From an uncultured Oscillibacter sp. (GTDB taxonomy: Bacteria; Bacillota; Clostridia; Oscillospirales; Oscillospiraceae), in NCBI GenBank assembly GCA_910576865.1, contig CAJTKE010000007.1, positions 1 to 64,000 on the forward strand: DNA of 64,000 bases. The letters are read 5' to 3'. The notes below the pieces were generated by a model, which saw nothing but the letters and a program-made list of their open reading frames with translations, ran no database searches and had not been told where the DNA came from. The stretch's first letter is position 1, and every line of letters begins with the position of its first letter. This document shows positions 47,703 to 56,700 of the stretch, in pieces. Both the position numbers and the translations under genes were made by a program.

Positions 47703-48395
47703 ATGTCTATCGCCGAAAACATCGCCCGTGTCCGGGCGAACATCGCCGCCGCCGCCCGGGAGGCGGGGCGGAGTCCGGAGGAGATCACCCTGGTGGGGGC
47801 CAGCAAGATGAACGGCGCCCCCGCCTGCCGGGAGGCCATCGCCGCCGGCATCGACGCCCTGGGGGAAAACCGGGTCCAGGAGATGACCGCCAAGCTGGCG
47901 GAGCACGCCTACGACGGCGCCCCCCTTCACTTCATCGGCCACCTCCAGCGGAACAAGGTGCGGCAGGTGGCGGGAAAGGTGAGCCTGATCCAGTCCGTCG
48001 GGTCCCTGGAGCTGCTGGAGGAGATCGAGAAGACCGCCGGGAAGCTGGAGATCGTCCAGGACATTCTCCTGGAGGTGAACATCGGCAGGGAGGAGGCCAA
48101 GAGCGGCTTTTTGCCTGAGCGGCTGCTCCCCGGGGCGGAGGCGGCGCTGGAAAAGAGCCACGTCCGGGTGCTGGGTCTGATGACCATTCCCCCGGCGGAG
48201 GCGGACCGGGAGGAAAATCTCCGGTATTTTGACAAAGTTCGGGCGCTCTTTCTTGACATGGAAGAGAAATTGTTTCATAATGGACTTCAGGTTCTGTCAA
48301 TGGGCATGAGCGGCGATTACGAGGACGCCGTCCGCGCCGGGGCCACCATGGTCCGGGTGGGAACCGCCATCTTCGGAAGCCGCCATTACACATAA
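47703..48395 (+). CDS. YggS/YlmE-family PLP-binding protein
   Basis: 230 residues, a free-standing alanine-racemase-like TIM barrel that binds PLP and keeps vitamin B6 and amino-acid pools balanced (PLPBP family). The PLP lysine is in LVGASKMNG near 38, with LGENRVQEM near 58, FIGHLQRNKVRQV near 82, VNIGREEAKSGF near 130, LGLMTIPP near 160, and the phosphate-binding SMGMSGDYEDAVRAGATMVRVG near 203. Length is standard. ATG at 47703. Position ahead of sepF and divIVA matches ylmE in Bacillus-type dcw-linked clusters. Confidence 0.95.
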   Translation: MSIAENIARVRANIAAAAREAGRSPEEITLVGASKMNGAPACREAIAAGIDALGENRVQEMTAKLAEHAYDGAPLHFIGHLQRNKVRQVAGKVSLIQSVGSLELLEEIEKTAGKLEIVQDILLEVNIGREEAKSGFLPERLLPGAEAALEKSHVRVLGLMTIPPAEADREENLRYFDKVRALFLDMEEKLFHNGLQVLSMGMSGDYEDAVRAGATMVRVGTAIFGSRHYT

Positions 48396-48422
48396 GATCA
48401 TTGGATCATTGGGAGGTACGCA

Positions 48423-48860
48423 ATGAGTATCCTGGACGAGCTGAAAAAACTGACCCATCCCTATGAGGATGAGGACGAGGACCCCGCCATGTTCGACGAC
48501 GAGCTCCAGGAGCGGGACATGTTCGAGGAGCGCCGCCCCCGGGGCGACGACCGCCGGAGCAAGGTGGTGAACATTCACGCCACCACCCAGCTGAAGGTCA
48601 TCCTGGTGAAGCCGGAGCGGTTCGAGAACGCCTCGGAGATCGCCGACCAGCTGAAGGACAAGCGGACGGTGGTCCTGAACCTGGAGTCCACCAACAAGGA
48701 CGTGGCCCGGCGGCTCATCGACTTTTTGTCCGGCGTCGCCTACGCCGGAGAGGGCAAGATCAAAAAGGTCGCCGCCAACACCTACATCATCACCCCCTAC
48801 CACGTGGACATCGAGGGGGACCTGATCGACGAACTGGAAAACAACGGGCTGTATTTCTGA
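48423..48860 (+). CDS. sepF: Cell division protein SepF
   Basis: 145 residues. SepF binds FtsZ and membrane to help align the ring. N-terminal amphipathic helix (SILDELKKLTH), an acidic and disordered linker (EDEDEDPAMFDDELQERDM), then the SepF domain (about 55-143): VVNIHATTQLKVILVKPERF, NLESTNKDVARRLIDFLSGV and GEGKIKKVAANTYIITPYHV. ATG at 48423 follows GGGAGG. It sits between yggS and divIVA, the conserved order in Firmicutes. Confidence 0.95.
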   Translation: MSILDELKKLTHPYEDEDEDPAMFDDELQERDMFEERRPRGDDRRSKVVNIHATTQLKVILVKPERFENASEIADQLKDKRTVVLNLESTNKDVARRLIDFLSGVAYAGEGKIKKVAANTYIITPYHVDIEGDLIDELENNGLYF

Positions 48861-48906
48861 TACCTGAAAGACATCCGGACCGGCAGACGGGGGAGGATAT
48901 GCGACT

Positions 48907-49788
48907 ATGCTGACACCGCAGGAGGTTTCCGCCCGCTCTTTCACCAAGACGATGATGGGCGGCTACAACATGACCATGGTGGACGAGTTCCTGGACGAGC
49001 TCACCGAGGACTACACATCCCTCTACAAGGAAAACACGGCGCTGAAGGCCAAGATGAAGGTCCTGGCCGAGGCGGTGAAGGAGAACCAGGCCAAGGTGGA
49101 GGAGTACCGGGCCACGGAGGACTCCATGCGGGCCGCCCTCCTGGCCGCCCAGCGGATGGCGGACTCCATCGTCAAGGAGGCGGAGGAGAAGCGGGACGGC
49201 ATCCTCCGGGAGGCGGAGGACGCCGCCCGGGAGAAGCTGGACGGCTTCCGCAAGGACGCGGAGCAGTGCGACAAGCGCCTCCAGCTGGGACAGGAGGAGC
49301 TCCAGCGCTTCATTGCCGAGTCCCGGGCCCTGTGCGAAAAGCAGCTGAAATTCCTGGACGAGTTCCCCACCATGCCGCTGGAGAAGGCGGAGGACGGGGA
49401 GGACGAGGCCGGCGTGGTGGAGGAGATCGAGGAGAAGATTCTCTCCGCCTCCGCCGCCGGGGAGGACCCCGACGCCCCCCGGGCGGAGAGCGCGCCGGAG
49501 CAGCCGGAGCCCCCGGCGGGGCCCGGCGTGGTGGACGAGGTCTTCCGTGTCCTGGTGGCCGGGCCCCAGGGCGCCGAGTCCCAGGGCCCCGGGCGGCAGG
49601 ACGCCCCCCAACAGGCCGCTTCCCCGGCCCGGCCCGCGGCCCCCGCCGCGGCCCCCACGCCCTCGGCGGAGAAGCTGCTGGACACCCTGGCGGCGGCGGA
49701 GCAGGAGACCGAGGACCTGAGCGCCACCCGGCGGGTGAACATCAACGAGCTGAAATTCGGCCCCAATTACCGGGGCGGGGCGGACTGA
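48907..49788 (+). CDS. divIVA: DivIVA-family protein
   Basis: Coiled-coil protein that marks negatively curved membrane at division sites and poles. 293 residues: the N-terminal membrane-binding domain LTPQEVSARSFTKTMMGGYN plus VDEFLDELTEDYTSLYKENT, a coiled coil (about 40-145, ALLAAQRMADSIVKEAEEKR), then an acidic, Pro/Ala-rich disordered tail (about 165-270) longer than in Bacillus, and a conserved short end VNINELKFGPNYRGG that may be a peptide ligand. ATG at 48907 follows GGGGGAGG. Part of the sepF block. Confidence 0.93.
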   Translation: MLTPQEVSARSFTKTMMGGYNMTMVDEFLDELTEDYTSLYKENTALKAKMKVLAEAVKENQAKVEEYRATEDSMRAALLAAQRMADSIVKEAEEKRDGILREAEDAAREKLDGFRKDAEQCDKRLQLGQEELQRFIAESRALCEKQLKFLDEFPTMPLEKAEDGEDEAGVVEEIEEKILSASAAGEDPDAPRAESAPEQPEPPAGPGVVDEVFRVLVAGPQGAESQGPGRQDAPQQAASPARPAAPAAAPTPSAEKLLDTLAAAEQETEDLSATRRVNINELKFGPNYRGGAD

Positions 49789-49813
49789 CCGCCCCGGAGG
49801 GAGGGTGAGGCCC

Positions 49814-50710
49814 ATGACCGGACAGCGGCCCATCATCGCCTTTCTCTACGACTTCGACAAGACCCTCTGCACCACGGACATGCAGGACTACGCCTTCATC
49901 CCAAGCCTGGGGATGACCCCGGCGGAGTTCTGGGCGGAGGCCAACGGCTTCGGCCGGCGGAACCGGATCGACGGGATCCTGGCCTACATGTACATCATGC
50001 TCCGGGAGGCGGAGCGGAAGAACCTCCCCTTCACCCGGGAGGACCTGGTGGAGAAGGGACGGGGCATCGAGCTCTTCCCCGGGGTGGAGGACTGGTTCTC
50101 CCGGATCAACGCCTTCGGCGAGGCCCGGGGGGTCCGGGTGGAGCACTACGTCATCTCCTCCGGCCTCCGGGAGATCATCGAGGGGTCCTCCATCAGCCAC
50201 GAGTTCAAGGAGATTTACGCCAGCGAGTTCTATTACGACGAAGCGGGCCGGCCCGTCTGGCCCAAGCTGGCGGTGAACTTCACGGCGAAGACCCAGTTCG
50301 TCTACCGGATCAACAAGGGGGTCCTGGACGTCTCCGACGACAAGACCCTCAACGACTCCATGCCCGACGACAGCAAGCGGGTGCCCTTCCACAACATGAT
50401 CTACATGGGGGACGGGCTCTCGGACGTGCCTTGCATGAAGATGATGCGGGCCTACGGCGGGCAGGCCATCGCCGTCCATCAGGCGGCCAACCGGGCCGGG
50501 GTGGAGGAGCTGCTGGCCCGGGGCCGGGTGGACTACATCTTCCCGGCGGACTACCGGGAGGGCACGGGCCTGGACGAGACGGTGAAGAACATCATCCGCA
50601 AGATGGCCATCTCGGACCGGCTGTGGGAGGAGAACCTCCGCCAGCTGAGGCACCTGGGGGAGGACGTGCTCCCGGATCAGGTGGGGCTGTTTTCCAATTT
50701 GAATCCTTGA
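49814..50710 (+). CDS. HAD-superfamily phosphatase
   Basis: 298 residues. Motif I is YDFDKTLCTTD (Asp-x-Asp, about 12-14), the cap region has FIPSLGMTPAEFWAEAN, motif II is VISSGLREI near 115, and motifs III/IV are KTLNDSMPDDSK and YMGDGLSDVPCMKMM near 200. This is the PSP-like subfamily. Substrate unknown; phosphoserine phosphatase proper has a different cap, so it should not be placed in the serine pathway by default. ATG at 49814 follows GGAGGGAGGGTGAGG. A terminator follows at 50726. Confidence 0.88.
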   Translation: MTGQRPIIAFLYDFDKTLCTTDMQDYAFIPSLGMTPAEFWAEANGFGRRNRIDGILAYMYIMLREAERKNLPFTREDLVEKGRGIELFPGVEDWFSRINAFGEARGVRVEHYVISSGLREIIEGSSISHEFKEIYASEFYYDEAGRPVWPKLAVNFTAKTQFVYRINKGVLDVSDDKTLNDSMPDDSKRVPFHNMIYMGDGLSDVPCMKMMRAYGGQAIAVHQAANRAGVEELLARGRVDYIFPADYREGTGLDETVKNIIRKMAISDRLWEENLRQLRHLGEDVLPDQVGLFSNLNP

Positions 50711-50725
50711 GTCTGCAAGAAGCGA

Positions 50726-50754
50726 CGGGACCGCCTGGGGCGGCCCCGTTTTTT
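50726..50754 (+). terminator. Terminator after the HAD gene
   Basis: 10-bp stem (one mismatch) CGGGACCGCC/GGCGGCCCCG followed by six T. Confidence 0.8.
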
Positions 50755-50782
50755 CTTCCTGATCCGTCCCTGGCGCAAAGTA

Positions 50783-50811
50783 TTGCAAATCTTGTCCTCC
50801 TGTGGTACAAT
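50783..50811 (+). promoter_or_regulatory. Promoter of the deaminase gene
   Basis: TTGCAA (50783-50788) and TACAAT (50806-50811, after TGG), 17 bases apart. Confidence 0.75.
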
Positions 50812-50837
50812 GGAGCATCAAAAAAGGGGGAGCGCCT

Positions 50838-51317
50838 ATGAGCCGGATCAGCAAGGAAAACTATTACCTGGACATCGCCGAGACCGTCCTGGAGCGGGCC
50901 ACCTGCCTGCGGCGGGTCTACGGGGCCATCATCGTGACCAACGACGAGATCATCTCCACCGGCTACAACGGCGCGCCCCGGGGGCGGGCCAACTGCGTCG
51001 ACATGGGCTACTGCTCCCGGGAGGCCCTTCAGGTCCCCCGGGGGGAGCGCTACGAGCTCTGCCGCAGCGTCCACGCCGAGGCCAACGCCATCATCTCCGC
51101 CGCCCGGCGGGACATGGCGGGGGGCACCCTCTACCTGGTGGGGCGGGACGCCCGGACCGGGGAGCTGCTGGGGGACGCCACCTCCTGCTCCATGTGCCGC
51201 CGCATGGTCATCAACGCCGGGCTGGAGCGGGTGGTCATCCGCCGGACGGAGACGGAGTTCGAGGTCATCCAGGTGGCCGGCTGGATCGCGGAGGACGACG
51301 CCGTTCCTTTTTCTTGA
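50838..51317 (+). CDS. Deoxycytidylate deaminase-like zinc enzyme
   Basis: 159 residues of the cytidine/dCMP deaminase fold (ComEB-type). The zinc motifs are CRSVHAEANAIISAA (H-A-E near 70) and SCSMCRRMVI near 117 (C-x-x-C). NGAPRGRANC and KENYYLDIAETVLERATCLR are also family-typical. Predicted to convert dCMP to dUMP for dTMP synthesis, but substrate is inferred. The start is ATG 50838 after AAGGGGGAGC. Stop TGA at 51315-51317 lies in the loop of a 12-bp inverted repeat (51303-51330). Confidence 0.9.
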   Translation: MSRISKENYYLDIAETVLERATCLRRVYGAIIVTNDEIISTGYNGAPRGRANCVDMGYCSREALQVPRGERYELCRSVHAEANAIISAARRDMAGGTLYLVGRDARTGELLGDATSCSMCRRMVINAGLERVVIRRTETEFEVIQVAGWIAEDDAVPFS

Positions 51318-51330
51318 AAGAAAAAGGAAC
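51303..51330. repeat. Inverted repeat with the deaminase stop codon in its loop
   Basis: GTTCCTTTTTCT and its complement flank TTGA, so the last codons and the stop of the deaminase are part of the palindrome. It may act as a terminator. Confidence 0.6.
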
Positions 51331-51423
51331 CAAAAAGAACTTCAGCACGCTACCAGGTCTGGTAGGTCACCAAGCCGAAGCGACGGCAACGTGAAATTTC
51401 TTCCGACGAAAGGAAGGATTTGC

Positions 51424-53751
51424 TTGAAAGCGGGACTTCTCACCTTTTATCATCTGCACCACTACGGCGCGCTTCTCCAGGCCGTGGCCACACGGAGGGT
51501 CCTGGCCTCCCTGGGCTGGGACTGCGAGACCATCGACTACTATGTCAATCAGGACAACCGCATCCTGAAGCCCCCCACGACCCTCGGCCGGACGGCCGGC
51601 GACGCCTGTAACGCCCTCCACTACGCCGCCCTGAGGCGGCGGGCCCGGCGGTTTGAGGACTTCTCCAGGGCGAACCTGCCTCTGACGCCCCGGCGCTATG
51701 AGAGCCGGGAGGAGCTGCGGACGGCGCCGCCGCCCTGCGACCTGCTGATCTCCGGCAGCGACCAGATCTGGAACCCCACCATCTTCCCCGACGGGCGCTT
51801 TGACCCCGTATTTTTCGGCGCGTTCTCCTCCCTGCGGAAAATCGCCTACGCCCCCTCCTTCGGCGTGGGGCGCCTGCCCGAGGGCATGGAGGGGGAGCTG
51901 AGGGAGTATCTCGCGGGCTTCTCCCACCTCTCCGTCCGGGAGGCGGCGGGACGGGACATCGTCCGGGAGGCGGCGGGCCGGGAGGCCCAGGTGGTGCTGG
52001 ACCCCACGCTGCTGCTGACGGCGGAGGAGTGGTCCTCCCTGGCGGCGGAGCGGACGGTCCGGGGGGAGTATATCCTCTGCTACTGCATCTCCCGCTCCGG
52101 GGCCCTGGAGCCCCACATCCGCCGTCTGGCGAAGGAGACGGGCCTGCCGGTGGTCCAGCTCTGCGGCACCCGGCACAAGCTCCACCCCAGGGCGAAGCTG
52201 ATCTTCGACGCGGGCCCGGCGGAGTTCCTGAGCCTGTTCCAGAACGCCGCTTTCGTCTGCACCAACTCCTTCCACGGGACGGTGTTCTCCGTCCAGTTCC
52301 GGCGGCCCTTCCTCACCGCCGTGGCCCCGGCGGAGCTCCGGGAGCCGGAGCGGTCCCGGACCTTCAGCCTGCTGAGCCGCTTGGGGCTCACGGAGCGGAT
52401 CGTGGGCGGTGACGCCGCCCCGCCGCCGGAGAGTCCCGACTGGGACGCCGCCGGAGAGCGCCTTTCCGCCGCCCGGCGGGAGTCCCTGGCCTATCTGAAG
52501 GCCGCTCTGGCAGACGAGCCCTGGCCGGAGGCCGGAGAGGCTGAAAAAGAGACGCCGGTTGAAAAGAAGCCTCCCGCTGAGAAGGAGCCCCCCCTGCTGG
52601 CGGACCACGACCACTGCACCGGCTGCTCCGCCTGCGCCGCCGCCTGTCCCAGGGACGCCATCTCCCTGGTCCGGGACCGGGAGGGCTTCGCCTTTCCCAG
52701 CCTGGACCCGGAAAAGTGCGTCCACTGCGGCGTCTGCACCAGAACCTGCCCCGTCCTCCGGGAGCGGGAGGACAAGCCCCTCCCCGCCGCCTTCGCCGCC
52801 TGGAACCGGGAGGCGGACGTCCGGCGGGACTCCACCTCCGGCGGGGCCTTTTCCGCCCTGGCGGACTATGTGCTGGAGGGGGGCGGCGTGGTCTTCGGCG
52901 CGGCCCTGGACGGGCGGCAGCACGTGCGGCACATCGCCTGCTTCCGCAAGGAGGACCTCTGGCGCCTCCGGGGGTCCAAGTACGTCCAGAGCGATCTGGA
53001 GGGGATTTTCCGGGAGGTGAAAAAGTGCCTGGAGACCCGGCCGGTCCTGTTTTCCGGCACGCCCTGCCAGGTGGACGGGCTGTACCGCTATCTGGGGGAG
53101 CGGCCGGACAATTTGACCACCTGTGATCTGGTGTGCCACGGCGTGCCCTCCCCCGGCGTGTGGGAGGACATGGCCCGCCACATCGAGGGAAAGCGGGGCC
53201 GGGGGCTTCAGACCGTCCGGTTCCGCAACAAGGTGGAGGGCTGGAAAAACAGCCACTTCACCGCCGTCTACGACGACGGCACCGTGGACACCCGGCCGCT
53301 GTATGAGACGGAGTTTGGCCGGGGCTTCGGCCGGGTGCTGTTCCTGCGGCCCGGCTGCCACCGCTGCCCCTACGCCAGTTTGAACCGGCCCGGGGATTTC
53401 ACCCTGGGAGACCTGTGGGGCCTCCGGCCCGACGAGCTGCCGGAGGAGCAGACGAAGGGCGTCAGCCTCCTGCTGGTGAACACCCCCCACGCCAGCCACA
53501 TCTTCGACCAGCTCCCCCTGGCCCGCCGGCCCTTCCCCCTGGAGCGGGCCGTCCAGGGGAATCCCCAGCTGGCCTCCCCCACCCCCCGGCCGGCGGAGCG
53601 GGAAGCCTTCTTCACCGCCTACGCGTCGGAGCCCTTCGACCGGGTGGTCCGGCGCTTCTGCGCCCCGCCGTCCCTGCCCGCCCGGGCGGCGAGGCGGGTC
53701 CTTCCGGAGAAGGTTGCGGAAGGGCTGAGGAAACTGATTAAAAGAGGATGA
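51424..53751 (+). CDS. Polysaccharide pyruvyl transferase fused to 2[4Fe-4S] and FrhB/FdhB domains
   Basis: 775 residues in three parts. Residues 1-340 are a polysaccharide pyruvyl transferase domain (KAGLLTFYHLHHYGALLQAV, ISGSDQIWNPTIF, TNSFHGTVFSVQF). A charged linker (about 355-390) leads to two 4Fe-4S clusters, CTGCSACAAACPRD near 396 and CVHCGVCTRTCPV near 431. Residues 450-770 are the FrhB/FdhB beta-subunit domain (SGGAFSALADYVLEGGGVVF, FSGTPCQVDGL, GDFTLGDLWGL). In EPS clusters these two activities usually are separate genes. It may add pyruvate to a surface glycan with a linked redox step; the reaction is inferred. The TTG at 51424 follows AAGGAAGGA. Confidence 0.88.
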   Translation: MKAGLLTFYHLHHYGALLQAVATRRVLASLGWDCETIDYYVNQDNRILKPPTTLGRTAGDACNALHYAALRRRARRFEDFSRANLPLTPRRYESREELRTAPPPCDLLISGSDQIWNPTIFPDGRFDPVFFGAFSSLRKIAYAPSFGVGRLPEGMEGELREYLAGFSHLSVREAAGRDIVREAAGREAQVVLDPTLLLTAEEWSSLAAERTVRGEYILCYCISRSGALEPHIRRLAKETGLPVVQLCGTRHKLHPRAKLIFDAGPAEFLSLFQNAAFVCTNSFHGTVFSVQFRRPFLTAVAPAELREPERSRTFSLLSRLGLTERIVGGDAAPPPESPDWDAAGERLSAARRESLAYLKAALADEPWPEAGEAEKETPVEKKPPAEKEPPLLADHDHCTGCSACAAACPRDAISLVRDREGFAFPSLDPEKCVHCGVCTRTCPVLREREDKPLPAAFAAWNREADVRRDSTSGGAFSALADYVLEGGGVVFGAALDGRQHVRHIACFRKEDLWRLRGSKYVQSDLEGIFREVKKCLETRPVLFSGTPCQVDGLYRYLGERPDNLTTCDLVCHGVPSPGVWEDMARHIEGKRGRGLQTVRFRNKVEGWKNSHFTAVYDDGTVDTRPLYETEFGRGFGRVLFLRPGCHRCPYASLNRPGDFTLGDLWGLRPDELPEEQTKGVSLLLVNTPHASHIFDQLPLARRPFPLERAVQGNPQLASPTPRPAEREAFFTAYASEPFDRVVRRFCAPPSLPARAARRVLPEKVAEGLRKLIKRG

Positions 53752-53753
53752 AG

Positions 53754-53783
53754 AAAGCCCCCGGGAGCTCCCGGGGGCTTTTT
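53754..53783. terminator. Palindromic terminator between convergent genes
   Basis: AAAGCCCCCGGGA and complement around GC, with an A run before and TTTTT after. Confidence 0.85.
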
Positions 53784-53792
53784 ATCACGTTG

Positions 53793-56700
53793 TCAGTCCT
53801 CCCGGCGGTCCTCCGCCAGCAGCTCCTGCCGCAGCCGCCGGGCCCGGAGGAGCTCCAGCTCGAAGTCCTGGCGGTTTTTCCGGTTGATGGTCTCCAGGAT
53901 CATCCCGGCGAAGAAGGACTGAATCGCCGCGATGGCGGTGAAGCCGCAGACGATCAGCGTGGGCAGGTTGGGCACCTGCCCCGTCTTGGAGTACAGGAAC
54001 AGGATGGGCACGAAGAACACCAGGGCCAGGGCCATCAGCACCGCGGCGATGCCGCAGAAGAACAGCTGGGGCCGGTAGGTCTGGAAGAGGCGGAGGATGG
54101 TCCGCAGCACCTTCACGCCGTTGGAGACGGTGTCCAGCTTGGACTCGCTGCCCTCCAGGCGGTCCCGGTAGTCCACCACCACGTTCTCCAGGCGCATGTT
54201 TTTGTCAATGGCGTGGATGGTCATCTCCATCTCGATCTCGAAGCCCTTGGACAGCACCGGGAAGGTTTTCACGAACTGGAAGCTGAAGGCCCGGTAGCCG
54301 GTCATGATGTCCTTGATGCCGCTTCGCACCAGGTCGTTTCCGAAGTTGTGGAAGGGGCGCTTGTTCTCCTGGAAGTAGGTGGAGGACAGCCGGTCCCCGA
54401 TGACCATGTCGGCCTGCCGCCGCAGCACCGCCTCCGCCATCTCCCGGGCGTTCTCCGCCGGGTAGGTGTCGTCGGCGTCCACCATCAGGTACACCTCCGC
54501 GTCGATCTCCCGGAACATCCGGCGGATGACGTTGCCCTTCCCCTGCCGGCGCTCCCGGCGGACCACGGCGCCGTGGGCCCGGGCGATTTCCGCCGAGCCG
54601 TCGGTGGAGTTGTTGTCATAGACGTAGACCACGGCCTCCGGCAGCTCCCGCCGGAAGTCGTCCACCACCTTGCCGATGGTCCGGCACTCGTTGTAGCAGG
54701 GGATCAGCACGGCGATCCTGTCCATCCGGGAGGAGGCCGGGGCCTCGTCATAAACCGCTCCGGCGGTCTCGGGGATGGGGGCGGGCTGGGGAATTTCCTC
54801 CGCCGGTGCGGGGCACAGCTCCCGGTTCCGCAGGCACACGGTGCCAAAGGCCAGGGCCACGGTGATGAGCTGGACGGCGTAGACGTAGCGGAAGCTCTGG
54901 TGGTAGAGGACCAGGACCAGCCCCGCCATGTTGCCCAGCAGGGGGACCGAGGCCCAGAGGAGGGACTTCATCCGGTTCCCCCACCAGAACAGGGCCAGCA
55001 CCATCAGGAGGATGACATAGGGGCCTGAGCGCCAGAGGAGCATGTCGAAGAGGCTGTTGGCGTTGGTGTTCAGCGTTTCGTTGTACATCTGGCATAGGGG
55101 AGAAGGATTCCTGTATAAGTCACCATCACTCAAATTCCGAAGTTCGGGGGGAAAGTACTCTGAAATACCCTCAAGCTGCGATGAAGATATATACACGTAG
55201 TTTAAGGCCTTTTGGTTAAAGCCGTCTGAGGGCTGGCGGACATCCCACAGAAGGTCCATGCCGTCCAGCCGGTCCTTGATAACCACGTCCGGATATCTGC
55301 GCAAGGCGTCCAGATAGACGGTGAACGCCTCCCTTGCGGTGATTTTGCTGGGAACAAAAGGATACTCATAGGCAAGGTCGCCTCTATGCCAATAGTATCG
55401 GTCGTGTCCTGAATAGCGGTCATAGAACTCCCCCCACTGGTCAAGAGGCAGAACAGACTCCATGATTGCGTTGCTTTCCTCCGAAAGGGGGAGGTCCTTG
55501 TTGATGCAGGAGGCGGCGGCGCACAGCATGGTGGTATACGGGCTCATTCTGAACTCCAAGGATACATCCAGCAGGGTGAATACCGGCCCCTTGTAAACGG
55601 CGACCAGCAGGAGGCTCGCCAGGGAGATGGCCGCCAGGGAGAGCTTCACCTCCTTGAAGCGGCGGACTGTGGTCCACGCAAAGAGCAGAAGCAGGGCGAT
55701 GAACGGGACGATACCGTTGTGGCGGAGCCCGTAGATCAGGAACATATCCACAGGCATGGCGATGAGGAACCACCACTTCTGGAGAATCTCCATGTCCAGA
55801 ACCAGCCGGACCAGCAGATAGACCCCCCAGAGCAGTGCCAGTGTGTACGAGTAATCTTTAATTGGGCAAATACCCGAAATCACCTGATTGGGCAGCAGAC
55901 TGAACACCACGCCCAGGCCCGCCAGGAATTTGAAGGAGACGCCATTGTCGTAACCCAGCATCAGGAAATGCGTAAAAAGCAGGGCGAAAAAGAACATCTG
56001 CACGGCGGGAAGGGCGCCGGCGTGGGGACAAATATTAAGGATAGCCCGGTAGAGCAGTGTATGCAGGACCGGATGCCAATCATACAGCGGACTGATGCCG
56101 ACAGCCTGTTTCATTTGGTAGTAACAGTCTCCTACAAACCCGCCCGGCCAGAAGGCCCACAGGAGGATGAGCTGGCACAGGACCATGATGCCAAGCAGGG
56201 ACCAGAAGACCAGCCTCCGGTAGGGGGCCTCCTGCCGGGGCTTCCGGGCGGCGGTCAGAAGCTCCAGGCCCAGGAGCAGGAGATAGATGATGGGGATGAA
56301 CCACAGCGTCCCCAAAGAGAGGTAGAGAAGACCGTCCGGGGAGTAGTGCATCCGGGTGTTCCCGTCCAGGAAGAACCGCTGGCCGAAGGAGGCGAAGGAG
56401 GCGTACAGGGCCACCAGCGCGATGACAGCCGTCTTGCCCGGGGTCCGGTACTTCTCCAGGAGGCCCCGGGCCTTTCCGGAGAGCAGACACAGCGACGAGG
56501 CGGCGGTGAGGAGGATCAGGACCAGCCGGGTGAAGAAAGTGGGGGCGATCCGCTCCGAGGTGAAGAACAGCAGCAGCCAGCTCAGCGCCAGCAGGGCCAG
56601 GACGGTCGGCCGGGGCTTGGCCTTGTAAACGAGGCCCAGGCCGTAGAGCAGGAGGGACCAGAGGAAGATCAGAGCGATCGCCGCCCCGAGGTTGTAGACG

